Under the pieces are notes generated by a model. The model saw only the letters and a list, made by a program, of their open reading frames with translations, searched no databases and had not been told where the DNA came from. A DNA stretch of 64,000 bases from Eucalyptus grandis (lineage: Eukaryota > Streptophyta > Magnoliopsida > Myrtales > Myrtaceae). Positions 15,154 through 26,084 of the stretch are shown here, piece after piece. Position numbers and translations under genes: made by a program. Each line of letters opens with the position of its first letter. Positions within the stretch are counted from its first letter, which is position 1. Where the stretch lies: positions 52,125,738 through 52,189,737 of the forward strand of contig NC_052612.1 of NCBI RefSeq assembly GCF_016545825.1, read 5' to 3'.

Positions 15154-17130
15154 TTAATAAGTGTTGCCATCATTTTGGAGTGCAAGTTCTAGTCGCTTTG
15201 AAATTCTATCTTTCTAGAAACCCAATGCATTCAATTGGTGCACTAATAGCCGCCCTATCTCATGGAGGGAAACTACAACAATTTAGGCTATGTCATCCTC
15301 GAGTTACCGTGCATTGAAAGACTTCGGAATTAAGATAAGAGTATACGAAAGAAAGGCTTATGCAATTTTTATATCATGACAAGCAGTACACGAAATGACT
15401 ATTTAAAAAATCAAAATCTTATGATATTATTTACAATCAATTAACGATACGCATGATCAAATGAGATGTATACAGAAACCTGATTCATATGGGGAATAAA
15501 TGGACAGATTTAGAATCTCCAAATTTTCTTTTTCTTTTTTTCCTTTTTTCTTTTTTGCAGTCTTGGATTATATTTAGTGCAAAGAAACTTGATTCATATA
15601 GGGAATAAATGGACATATATAGAATCTCCAAATTTTCCTTTTTCTTTTTCAGTCTTGGATTATGCTTAATTTAAAGAAATCCAATTCATACGGGGAATAA
15701 ATAAACATATTTAGAATCTCCTATCGGATTAGATTTCTTTTTTGTTTTTGGGTCTAGGACCAAGCTTAATAAGTGTTGCCATCATTTTGGAGTGCAAGTT
15801 CTAGTCGCTTTGAAATTCTATATTTCTAGAAAGCCAATGCATTCAATTGGTGCACTAATAGCTGCCCTATCTCATGGAGGGAAACTACAACATTTTAGGC
15901 TACAACTACCTTGAGTTACTGTGCATTGAAAGACTCCATAATTGAGATAAGACTATACGAAAGAAAGGCTTATGCAATTTTTATATCATGACAAGTAGTA
16001 CACGGAATGACTATTTAAATCAATATCTTATGGTATTAGTTACAGTCAATTAAGGATACGCACAATCAAACGAGATGTATGAGGAATAAATTGACATATT
16101 TAGAATCTCCAAATTTTCCTCTTTTTTTGTTTGCGGTCTTGGATTATGTTTAGTGCAAAGAAACTTGATTCATATAGGGAATAAATGGACAGATATAGAA
16201 TCTCCAAATTTTCCTTTTTCTTTTTCAGTCTTGGATTATGCTTAATTTAAAGAAATCCAATTCATATGGGGAATAAATGGACATATTTAGAATCTCCTAT
16301 CGGATTAGATTTCTTTTTTCTTTTTGGGTCTAGGACCATGCTTAATAAGTGTTGCCATCATTTTGCTGTGCAAGTTCTAGTCGCTTTGAAATTCTATCTT
16401 TCTAGAAAGCCAATGTATTCAATTGGTACACTAATAGCTGCCCTATCTCATGAAGGGAAACTACAACATTTTAGGCTAGGTCGTCCTCGAGTTACCGTGC
16501 ATTGAAAGACTCCGGAATTGAGATAAGAGTATACGAAAGAAAGACTTATGTATTTTTTATATCATGACAAATAGTACACAAAATGACTATTTAATAAATC
16601 GATATCTTATGGTATTAGTTACAATCAATTAAGGATACGCACAATCAAATGAGATGTATACAGAAACCCGATTCATATGGGGAATAAATGGACATATTTA
16701 AAATCTCCAAATTTTCCTCTTTTTTTTTTTTGGCGGTCTTGGATCATGTTTAATGCAAAGAAACCTAATTCATATAGGGAATAAATGGATAGATATAGAA
16801 TCTCCAAATTTTTCCTTTTTCTTTTTCAATCTTGGATTATGCAGAGTTTAAAGAAATCTGATTCATATGGGGAATAAATGGACAGATTTAGAATCTCCAA
16901 ATTTTTCATCTTTTTTTTTGCGGTTTTGGATTATGTTTAGTGCAAAGAAACCTGATTCATATAGGGAATAAATGGATAGGTATAGAATCTCCAAATTTTT
17001 CTTTTTTCTTTTCAATCTTGGATTATGCGTAGTTTAAAGAAATCCGATTCATATGGTGAATAAATGGACAGATTTAGCATCTCCTAACGGATTGGATTTC
17101 TTTTTCATTTTGGGTCTAGGACCATGCTTA
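15154..17130. repeat. Higher-order tandem repeat array (about 0.6-0.8 kb units with about 90-110 bp sub-repeats)
   Basis: A unit starting 'TTAATAAGTGTTGCCATC' recurs at about 15154, 15766 and 16342 and closes near 17115. Spacings are about 612, 576 and 775 bp. Inside each unit a shorter motif (GATTCATATGGGGAATAAAT, then AGAATCTCCAAATTTT, a CT-rich tract and TCTTGGATTATG) repeats. I count about eleven copies, near 15485, 15590, 15685, 16080, 16165, 16260, 16672, 16768, 16860, 16950 and 17040. The last unit has the most sub-repeats. There is no long open frame. Confidence 0.85.
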
Positions 17131-17454
17131 ACCAAACCATTGCAGGGACCTATCACAATAAGAGAAAAATAGAGGGGCCAAATTGCAAAGCTCCCCCCTC
17201 TATCATTGGAAGATTGGGGAATACAAATGATTAAAAAAACGTTTGATTCCTATCCTCAAGCCAAGCACATCTCCAGCCTCGTCACTTGTCCGAGCGAGGC
17301 GAAAGAGTACAAGACTGGGTTCCGGAGCCGAAGACGCCGACATTCGCCCCACGCAAAAAGCCATAAACTTTGCCCTCCTCTTGCCTCGCCTCGCCCGACC
17401 CATTTCTTCAATCTCCGGGGAGGATTGTTCGGCAGCGCATCGCCGGCGGAGAGC

Positions 17455-19969
17455 ATGAGGAGAGGTTCGTTTGGTGGCATGGAAGGAGGAAGCAACAGCA
17501 TGTTCAGGACCCTCGGTCGGTCCGTCATCCGAGCTGGCGTCGGCGGCGGCGGCGGGAGCGGAGTCGGCGGTGGTGGGTTTCAAGAATCCTTCGCTGCTTC
17601 CTCTAATTCCTCTCCTACTTCTCCTAGGAGTGCCTCTGGGTCTGGCCACAAGCTCGGCTCCAGCCACCTGCTCTCTCTCAACTCGGCTACTTCGCCCTTC
17701 TCTCCGTGTAACACCGTCCCGGTATCCGCCGCTTCTTCTGGCGTGTCCACGTGGCTACCCTTTCCCCCTTCGTCCGAGGTCGATGAGGACGAGTGGGTGT
17801 TCGCCGATGGGAATGAAGACCAAAGGAGGAGCCTCCACTTCGATGATCTCGTTCTTGGGTCTGTTCCTTCCACCGACGAGGTTAACGGTGCCGTTTCTGC
17901 TATTCAACAGTATGTGTTTCTCTATCCTCTTTTTCTGCTTTCCGTTGAAGTTCTTGCGAGGTGTTTACTTCTGGGTTTCTGGAATTATTTGTGTTTTTTA
18001 ATCCTTTCTTGGAAAATTGGAAAGGCTGAGGAGGAGGTGACGCATTTTGAGTGTGCATTTGGGATTGTTTGCGCGTCTCTTTCAAATGGATTGGAGGGCC
18101 TGCTTTCATTTGTTAAAGTATGACTTTGATGTATTGGGGGTGGTATGGAGATGGCCCACAAAAGGGGGCTAACGTGGGGTTTCATTGTTTCTTGTGGTCG
18201 AGGTTTATCTGTGGCCAACACACTAGTGATTGCAGTGATGTTGCCAAGGTATTACACGTGGCTTGTGCTACCCAAGAAGCAAATGTTTTCTCTCCAATAA
18301 GTAATCATTAATGGGTATGATTTGACGATATGTTAAGTTTACGCCCGAAGTTATCATGCTGAAACTGATGGTTAACATGCACGTAGATGCAAAATAGAGG
18401 AAACAGTTTCCTTGATAACATTTGAACTGCTGGGCTCTATTGGAAGCGACTGGTTTGATATTTGTCAATTTTGAGTGCGGTTGAATGGACTAATCAAGTT
18501 ACTTTCAAATCTTATCGATAGTCCTGCTTCTTAGCTGCTCGTCCCTTTTCTTTTCGGTTTGAGTTTCCTTTGTTATATGTAAGTCCATCATATTTGATCA
18601 ACTGGTGGCAAGTATACTTGAATTAATAAGAAATTCGCGAGGAATGGGTGGATGGACCACGTAACTAACGATGCAGTACTCTTTAATTACTCAATAGTTT
18701 CTCTACCCCTGGATAATAAGAAAGGAGCAGACCTTATACATGTGTTGGCATAGATGGTTCAATTGAGCAGAAACTATGGACAAAGCAGAATTTTCTTGTG
18801 CTGGACTTTTTGAGCAGCTCTATGTACTTTAATTTTATGGTCCGCATGGCATATTCCAATAATGATGCAGGGACCTTATATATGCCTTTGTGAGTTCCTG
18901 ATGTCATATATTAGAATTTAACCTCCTTGTCCTTCAACAGAGGTGGACATATCGGCAGGCCCTCCTTCCTCTTAACATATCTGCATAGATTTTGTGCAAG
19001 TTGGAATCCCAACATGCTCTTCTTCACCTCTCTGACCATTTGGTTGTGTACCGTAACTTATAAAAGCTGCTGCTGAATTATCTGCTCTACAGGGTATTTG
19101 ACTCTGGGCCGTACTCTCAGTATGTCCGGGACAGATTCAGTCCATATGTGGACAACAATGTAGATCAGGTGAAAAACACCTCTAATTCGCTGCCTCGAGT
19201 TTCTTCTTATGGATCGGAGATGGATTGGATAGAGCCTGCTTTTCATCTTTCTAACTCTAGAGCACTGCAACCTCATGAACAAGTATACGATGCTTTCCAC
19301 TTGCTGCAGAGGGATCCATCTGTTCAGGTAGGTATCTTTCTTAGTTATATGCAAAGGGTCCGCGTATCTATTTACTGGATTTATCTGTCGAGAAGTATGA
19401 TAAATATGTGATTGCAGAAGATGATTTATGGTGCTCTTGTTGAATAATGGTGATTGTTAATTTGTGATGATACTATCCCCCCTCGCTAGCCCTTCTCATT
19501 TCTTTTCTGTTCTTGGAGGACATTTGGCAAACAGCATATTCTGATTTAGTTAGATCTTGATGTTTCCATTTCTTGCCTGTAATGACATTTAACGTGCTTT
19601 TGAAATTGTGTCAAAGAGCGCTCTGGCTTTGCCAAAGAAAGAGAGAGATATCAGCATTCCGCCCAATACATGTTAATGCACAAGCTAATATTTTTCCGAT
19701 CCTTTTTGGCAGAGGATGGTTATTTCACTGTCATCAGATAAAGCTGTCTGGGATGCTGTTTTAAATAATGAGGCAGTCAAGGAGCTCAGAGAATCATGCC
19801 AAGCAGGTGGGTATCCTTTATGCAGAATCCGTTAGGTCTTTGCATTTTATTTTCTCATTTTGCTTGGTACATTTGCAGTTCTCTTTGTTCAGCTGAATCT
19901 TTTTTTCTCATGCAATAGAATGCATCATCTGAGGAAAGTTTCAAGTTGTTTACCAATGAAGAAGCGAAG

Positions 19970-20002
<33 letters not shown>

Positions 20003-20656
20003 GTTCATAATATTTTTGGGGTAGTTTCGTCAGCTGATTGATCTAAATCATAGTCATGGTTGATTCTGACAAAGGTCCAGTGTGGGCACATCTACAATTT
20101 CTGTTGAACTTATTTCCCTGTCATCATTTTGTCATATCGTTGTTACTTGTTTGAGACGTAAAACATATGGATCCGGGGGTTTGGATTTCTCATTGAGTTT
20201 TGGTGTTAGAGTTGAAATTGAATTTGATTTTTTGGTTGTATTTGATCTCAGCCATTGTCACAGTATGTCAAATGTGTTCTTTGTACCCATCAATCTTGTG
20301 CTGAACTTGAGTGGCTTGGTGATAAGTACAGATTTTTAGCATCCTCACTCTAGATTTCATGGTTGCATGCAGCGGAAATTAGTAGTATTCCGGATACAAG
20401 CTCAGATGGTAGCTCTATTGATTCCAATGAAGTGGTCAATGTGGTGAGATGGATGTTTGACAACACCGTAGGAAAAGTCACGGAACTGATTGAGAAGATC
20501 AAAAAACTCGTCGGTGAGTTGTTCCAGATGCCTCCAAACAAGGAGGCTGCCTCATCAGCACCTGCTGACCCCTTTGAGGAAAAGTTAAGAATGTCGTTTC
20601 TGCTATCCGTCGTGGTCCTTCTGGTCGTGGCTGTGGCTCGAGCTCACAAGGTTTGA
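17455..20656 (+). CDS. Plant protein of unknown function, likely C-terminal membrane anchor, 4 exons
   Basis: Coding exons are 17455-17909, 19093-19327, 19713-19806 and 20373-20656. All introns are GT-AG and phases join, giving 355 residues. I do not recognise a named family. Residues about 1-150 are rich in Gly and Ser, then comes an acidic patch (SSEVDEDEWVFADGNEDQRR). The middle has SGPYSQYVRDRFSPYVDN and EQVYDAFHLLQRDPSVQ. A charged amphipathic stretch (VTELIEKIKKLVGELF) precedes a hydrophobic tail at about 336-351 that ends ARAHKV. One membrane segment at the extreme C-terminus and no signal peptide fit a tail-anchored protein facing the cytosol. The start could instead be the ATG at 17479, and the frame stays open upstream to 17206. 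Regular splice structure makes it a real gene. Confidence 0.8.
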
Positions 20657-21640
20657 CCTGACCATCATTTGTCGACATGACTTCTGTAAATTAACGCAGT
20701 GATTACTCTCCGTCTTCTCAGCATTTAGCCGTAATTATTGATAACTGCACGATTTTAGTTTCTTTGTGGTGAGTAAAAACTATCAGAACGACTGTTGTTT
20801 CATCTGTCAGATAAATAATTATGCTTGGTGACTTTTGTACGTTCGTCTTTCAATGTTAGCGAGGTTAAATATGACTCATTGCCCCCTTTTTTTCTTTGTC
20901 GTTTTTGGCAAGACCGACTCATTGGACAAATAACAGGCAAAAAATTATTGAATTGGTTAAATGTAGTGCATAATAAAACTTCCAAGTGAAATATCTCTTT
21001 TCTTGATTACCCGGGTATGAAAATTAAGTAACAGCTTCATCCGTTTGGTTATGAAGTGAGAAAGGATTCAAAGAATGATAATTAGAGGAGAATGGTACGG
21101 GTACAGAGATAAAATTAGGTTTATGGTTCTAACTTACGTCATTTGGTTGATTAGCTAGTCGTTTGTCTATTCATAATCATTTTCCGTTTTGTACGGTCGG
21201 TTATTTTGTGGAAGAATCATTCTCGGACTCCGTGATTAGCGAAACCAATGATGAATCCATTAGAGACATCACATGATCAGTCATTTCCATCATTTACATG
21301 TTACTTTACCGTAAATTTACGGTCCTTCTATGCCGTCCGAAGAAATGTTGGTGACTTACAGAAGAGATTAGCAAATTTGACGGCTTTCCATGAGAGCAAA
21401 TTTGATGGCTTTCCATGAGTGCAAATTTATACTTTACAGGTAGATTGCAACTCACCAATTACTAGGTCAAGTATTCGTTAGCAGTGACCAGAGCTTGATA
21501 AGTCGGGTGACAGAGAATCGATTCATCAGTTTCGCTGCAAGGCACGATGAAGGGTATTAATGGATGGGATGAGAGTTCACCCATGAAGTTGAAAAAGCTT
21601 GCTATTTTAGGCCTTTGTTTGTGTGTGTGTGTGTTTTTTT
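20657..21640. other. Intergenic, downstream of the tail-anchored gene
   Basis: No coding sequence or clear repeat. The first part is presumably 3' UTR. Near 21374-21421 there is a short local duplication of 'GCAAATTTGACGGCTTTCCA' about 28 bp apart. Confidence 0.4.
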
Positions 21641-22382
21641 TTTTTTGGTTATGAACACAATTTTTATTTTTTTTTGTTCCAGGAAACAAAAAAAAGAACA
21701 TAATTTGTTTGTGTTTTTATTCAAATCTATTTTTTTTGGTTCTCGGAACAAATTTGGAATGTAAAAACAAGAAAAACTTATTTCTTGTTCCTAAAACACT
21801 TTCGAGAAACAATTTTTTTCTCTCATATTTTTTTTTTCTCTTTCTTTTCTTCTTCTTTTTTCTTTGGCCGGTGGTCGGCCTCGGCCATAGCCGACGACCG
21901 GCGTCGAGGGTCGGCGACCTCGCCGGGGTGTTGTTGGCCCCGGCAAGGACGAGTGTCGCTGGCCCTTGGCAAGGCTCGGCCTCACCTTGGCCGGGCGAGC
22001 TCGAGCTCGCCCAGATCCGGTGAGGTTGACCTCGCCCACCATCGGTGAGGCTCGACGCCGCCAGGGGCCGGCGAGCCTTGCCGTGGCTGGGCGAGGCGCC
22101 GGCCGGCGCCGAGCCTTGCCGTGGCTGGGCGAGGCCGTCGGCCCTCGTCGGCCGGTTGCCATCCATGGCCGAGGTCGGCGACCGGCCAAAAGGAAGGAAA
22201 AGTAAAATAAAATATTAAAAAATTAAAAGAAAAAAAATTATACAAGTTTACTAAACATATTTCTGTTTTTTTTCTATTCTAGGAACAAATTTACCAAACA
22301 CATTCTTGTTTCTTGGAATACAAATAAAAAAATTTAAATTTTTTTAATTTATATTTTCTGGAACAATTTTTGAACAGAAATC
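21640..22382. mobile_element. Foldback-like DNA element with GC-rich core
   Basis: The outer parts are AT-rich with inverted copies of TTGTTCC/GGAACAA (around 21675, 21745, 22285 and 22365). Inside lies a pyrimidine tract, then a GC core (about 21865-22185) full of GGCCGG, GTCGGC and GCGAGC words, then a purine tract. Six-frame open frames in the core overlap in all directions and are compositional artefacts. Ends are approximate and no target duplication was found. Confidence 0.5.
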
Positions 22383-23189
22383 TTAGCTTTAGATTTGATG
22401 GATGGTAGCTATTGGCCCAATTTGAAAACTGCCGAGCCCACGCCAGCGGAGCAAGCAACGATTTCATGCACGAAACGGAGGATCAATTGAAAACCAATCT
22501 CTACCCTGAAGAAACAGCCAGAGAGTAATTGCGCAAGAGCAGCACATGCACACATTCACATATTCTTTCCATTTTCCATATTATCGACTACAGCAACCCG
22601 TCACCCAATTGCCATAGTTAGAGGCCAAGTGCAGTGCATTAGGCATATGATCTCTTTCCGATTGCTAAACTGCCGTAACACTGAGAAATGCAAAGAGACC
22701 TGGCTGCCCCTTACCGATACTATCCACCCAGTGAAACAAAATTGGAGGAATTTTAGAGGCGGAAGGAAGAAAGATCGATAAGATTAGAACATAAAGTACA
22801 GTAAAAAGGTTACTTGGAATTAAAAAGGTGGCCAGGTTGCACATGCACTGGGTCCAATTGAATCTATGGCAAGAAGTACAAACACGGATGACAGTAACAG
22901 GGCAACAATGAAAACCCAACTAGCCATATATGACGAGTAATGTATAAGTTTTTTCTTTAAGGAAAATGCCGCACCAGATGATTAACACAAAGCATAGGAG
23001 CACCCGTTGATTTATATAAAAGTAAATAATCACTAAGTGGATAAACCTTTGGCTCCATCAAAGAGAAATAAATACGGTTGTATGTAACAATAAAAGGGAA
23101 CACCATCTACATTGCCAGAGCACCCAGTGACTCTGACGAAGATCCATCAATATCAGCATAGACAAACTTGTGGAGCTCTTATCATCACC
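22383..23189. other. Intergenic, no recognisable feature
   Basis: It lies between two DNA transposons and shows no gene-like frames with splice sites. It may include distal 3' flank of the SF1-like pseudogene. Confidence 0.35.
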
Positions 23190-24277
23190 TAGACCCGTTA
23201 AACGGGTGGGTCGGGTCGGGTTTGGGTCGGGTTATAAATGGTCCGACCCAAATCGACCCATTTAACCCGTTATACCCACCCATTTATTATAATGCAAAAA
23301 TTTTGACCCATACCCGACCCGACCCGCATACTCCACCTATACCCGACCCATTTAACGAAACCTAAAAAAAGTTTATATATATATTTTTAAAATGATATTG
23401 CTAAAATGGTTTTATACAACATAAATTTAATAGATATTATTTTAAAAAAATCGAATTTTAATTATTTTTTGTTTTTTAAAAATTAATTTTTAATTTTTAA
23501 TTTTTTAAAATAATTTTTTAATTATTTTTATTTTTATTTTTAAGAATATAATATAATATTTATTTTTTTTTTTTCTTTTTCTTTTTCTTCTTCTGGCCGC
23601 CCGCCGCCACGACGCCGCCGGCCACGATGATTGCCGCGGCCGGCCACGGGCGAGCCTCGAGGCTCACCCGGCGAGCTTGAGCCGACGCCGAGCTCGAGCG
23701 AGCTCGAGGCGAGGCCAGATCCGGCGAGCTCGAGGCTCTCGCGCATCCGGCGAGCTCGAGGCTCGCCCGCCGGGCGAGCTCGAGCTCGCCCTCGCCCGAC
23801 GCCGGCGAGTTCGAGTCTCGCCAGATCGGGCGAGGCTCGAGCCTCCGCCTCGCGAGATCCGGCGAGCTCGAGCCGAGGCTCGCCCGGCGCGAGCCGAGGC
23901 TCGCCGGGCCATCGCCGTGCCATTGACGGCAGGAGGAAGAAGAAAGAAAAAAAAAGAAGAAAGAAAAAAAAAAAAAGAAAAAAAAAAAATAAAATAAAAT
24001 AAAAGTAATTATAATTATAATTTCGGTTTTTATAAAAAAAATTGTAAAGTCAAAGAGAGGAGAGAGATGGTGGGGTTTTGAGTGAAAATAAATAGGTTTA
24101 TTTTTAATGGGTTGATAAATGGGTCGACTCTTTAACCCATTTAAAACCCATATATTTTAGTCTTAACCCATTAAAACTTATTATGGGTGCTTTATGAAAG
24201 AAAGCTTGACCCATTAATGACCCATTTAACCATAAATGGGTCTATAAATGGGTTGTGTAACCCATTTAACACCTCTA
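23190..24277. mobile_element. hAT-superfamily non-autonomous element with exact 8-bp target duplication
   Basis: The element starts TAGACCCGTTAAACGGGT and ends ACCCATTTAACACCTCTA. Read inward, the ends are TAGA..GTTAAA.GGGT, an imperfect inverted repeat. TCATCACC flanks it exactly on both sides (23182-23189 and 24278-24285), the 8-bp duplication expected of hAT. Subterminal regions carry many ACCCATTTA / TAAATGGGT words in both orientations. The centre is a GC-rich core (about 23594-23930) built from GAGCTCGAGGCTCGCC-like words between a pyrimidine tract and a purine tract. No transposase is present. Confidence 0.85.
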
Positions 24278-24404
24278 TCATCACCATAACCCTGACCAAC
24301 TAATCTACAAGGTTAGGATGATAATGTCATGAAAACCTTTAACCAAGCATAGTGAATGATCAGGTAGTAGATCTCCCCATTGCTATTGCACATCATTGTA
24401 TTAT

Positions 24405-24690
24405 TAATATTTAAATAATAAACCACACCTTCATCTAACCCTTAAACTTTTGAACAAAGGTTGACGGTGGCCCCACAAAATCTCACACAGACGTAGCTAG
24501 GAGGTCCTGAGTTCAAATCTTCCAGGCCCCTATTTGCCTCCCTAATTAAATTTCCACGCTTAGTACTAGGCAAAAGACCAGACTAAGCGTGATGGGAGTG
24601 TTAGAATATTTAAATAATAAATCACACCTTCATCTAATAGCTTAAACTTTTAGAACAGTTGGCAGTAGTCCCACAAAATCTCACAATTAA
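24405..24690. repeat. Dispersed repeat with about 85-bp direct repeats
   Basis: The segment 'ATTTAAATAATAAACCACAC' onward to 'CCCACAAAATCTCAC' occurs at about 24407-24487 and again at about 24607-24687. Between them is 'GAGTTCAAATCTTCC', which resembles a pol III B-box. A degraded relative lies at 54325-54495. SINE or short terminal-repeat retroelement are both possible. Confidence 0.5.
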
Positions 24691-26080
24691 CCTAACCAGA
24701 AGAATCCAACAAAAATAATTTATTGGAACGTCGTTCAATTTGAATAACCACTGTTGGCGAGATGGACTGTAGTTGTAACTCATTTTGGCAGCCACATCAC
24801 TCAGTTTGCACCTCAAATTAACAACTAATGATGGTCCAATCACTGCGCTGTCCAAACCCATCAAACTCGCTGAGTCTACAACTACAAATTACTACAAGTG
24901 TAGTCCAAGTGAAATGACTATCATAATAATATAACATAAAGGTATACCAATAAATCAGGCAGGCTATATGCGTGACCAGAACACACCCTAGACAATATCC
25001 ATAAGCCAATATTGTCATAATCCCAACGCAAGGAACCTAAACAAGGATTACACCTCTAAAGATAGTCCCCTCTTAAGATGCCGACATGGATTTAGATTAG
25101 AGACACATAAGTTACACAAATAAGGATACGACGGTGCCAGCATCAGAATTTGAGTAGGCATCAGATAAGGAAACCCACATTGAATGGCCCCCATTCAAAT
25201 AAAACCAAGAGCATGAGACACTGAATCCTCAATATCCCGCAGGGCGTTTATTTCTGCATTCGAAAAAGATAAGAGAACCTACCTACTGCAGATAGGTTTC
25301 TGGCACATTTTGCTTGACGAGAGATCAACTGCCAGTGCTTCCCTATGTTATCTGCCCGATAAAAAGATATTCTAACTGTTCCACCACAATCAAACCAAAC
25401 TGCAGGTAAAAACGATCCAAACGAGACAACATGGGTATTGATTCCTGCCATGTTAGATTTCCGACACTGTAAGAGAAATTGGAGGGAAAGGACACCCACA
25501 AGCAATGACAGCCTCTAAGTTTAAGTCCAGCAAACTCAGTATTCTTTTACCGAACTAAATCACCACCCAGCATAAGAAAGGGTATCCAAAACATGCATTA
25601 CATTATCGACTACTTTCACAGATCACCAGATGACGAAACAATATAGGGAAAGTCAACCCATGCAGATAAGAATAGAACTCCTATGGTCCAAACACCTATG
25701 AAATGCCTTAAGCACGACTTCCATGAAAGAAAAAATTGTTGCCAACCACTTACTACCCAAAAGAGAGCAATTTTAACAGTTTTCATACGCTAACCACCCA
25801 GGGAATATAACTTTCAAAACTAGGGGATAAAATTGCCATCCTGCTGTTCTGTCAATTTAGTTCAAACAGACAGGATGGTATCTCCATTTGCCTACTATTC
25901 TGTATCAGCCACAGCGCCCCCTCCTAAGCAATGTAGCATCATTTACTCTAACGACTAACCCTCCCACAACTAACGACAGCAAAAAGAGCACCAATGTCTT
26001 TTAAGAAACAAGGGATGGATATCAATATGCTGCAAAAGACCAATCTCAATGCACAAGGTTAAAAGCATGTTGGATAAGAG
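24691..26080. other. Intergenic, 3' side of the SF1-like pseudogene
   Basis: No frame longer than about 90 codons and no recognisable protein. It may contain the 3' UTR of the SF1-like sequence, whose homology I lose near 26085. Confidence 0.35.
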
Positions 26081-26084
26081 GAGC

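Noticed and set aside
15154..17130. CRISPR-like regularity in the tandem array
   Set aside because: The repeats are long, diverged and contiguous without unique spacers, and this is a plant nuclear sequence; it is a satellite-like array.
21717..22245. Several overlapping Pro/Arg/Ala-rich frames on both strands
   Set aside because: They arise from the GC-rich transposon core, which is open in many frames at once and has no start or splice context.
23540..24002. Frames rich in Arg, Ala, Ser, Pro and Glu
   Set aside because: They come from the repeated GAGCTCGAGG-type words in the hAT core and end in its poly-Lys purine tract.
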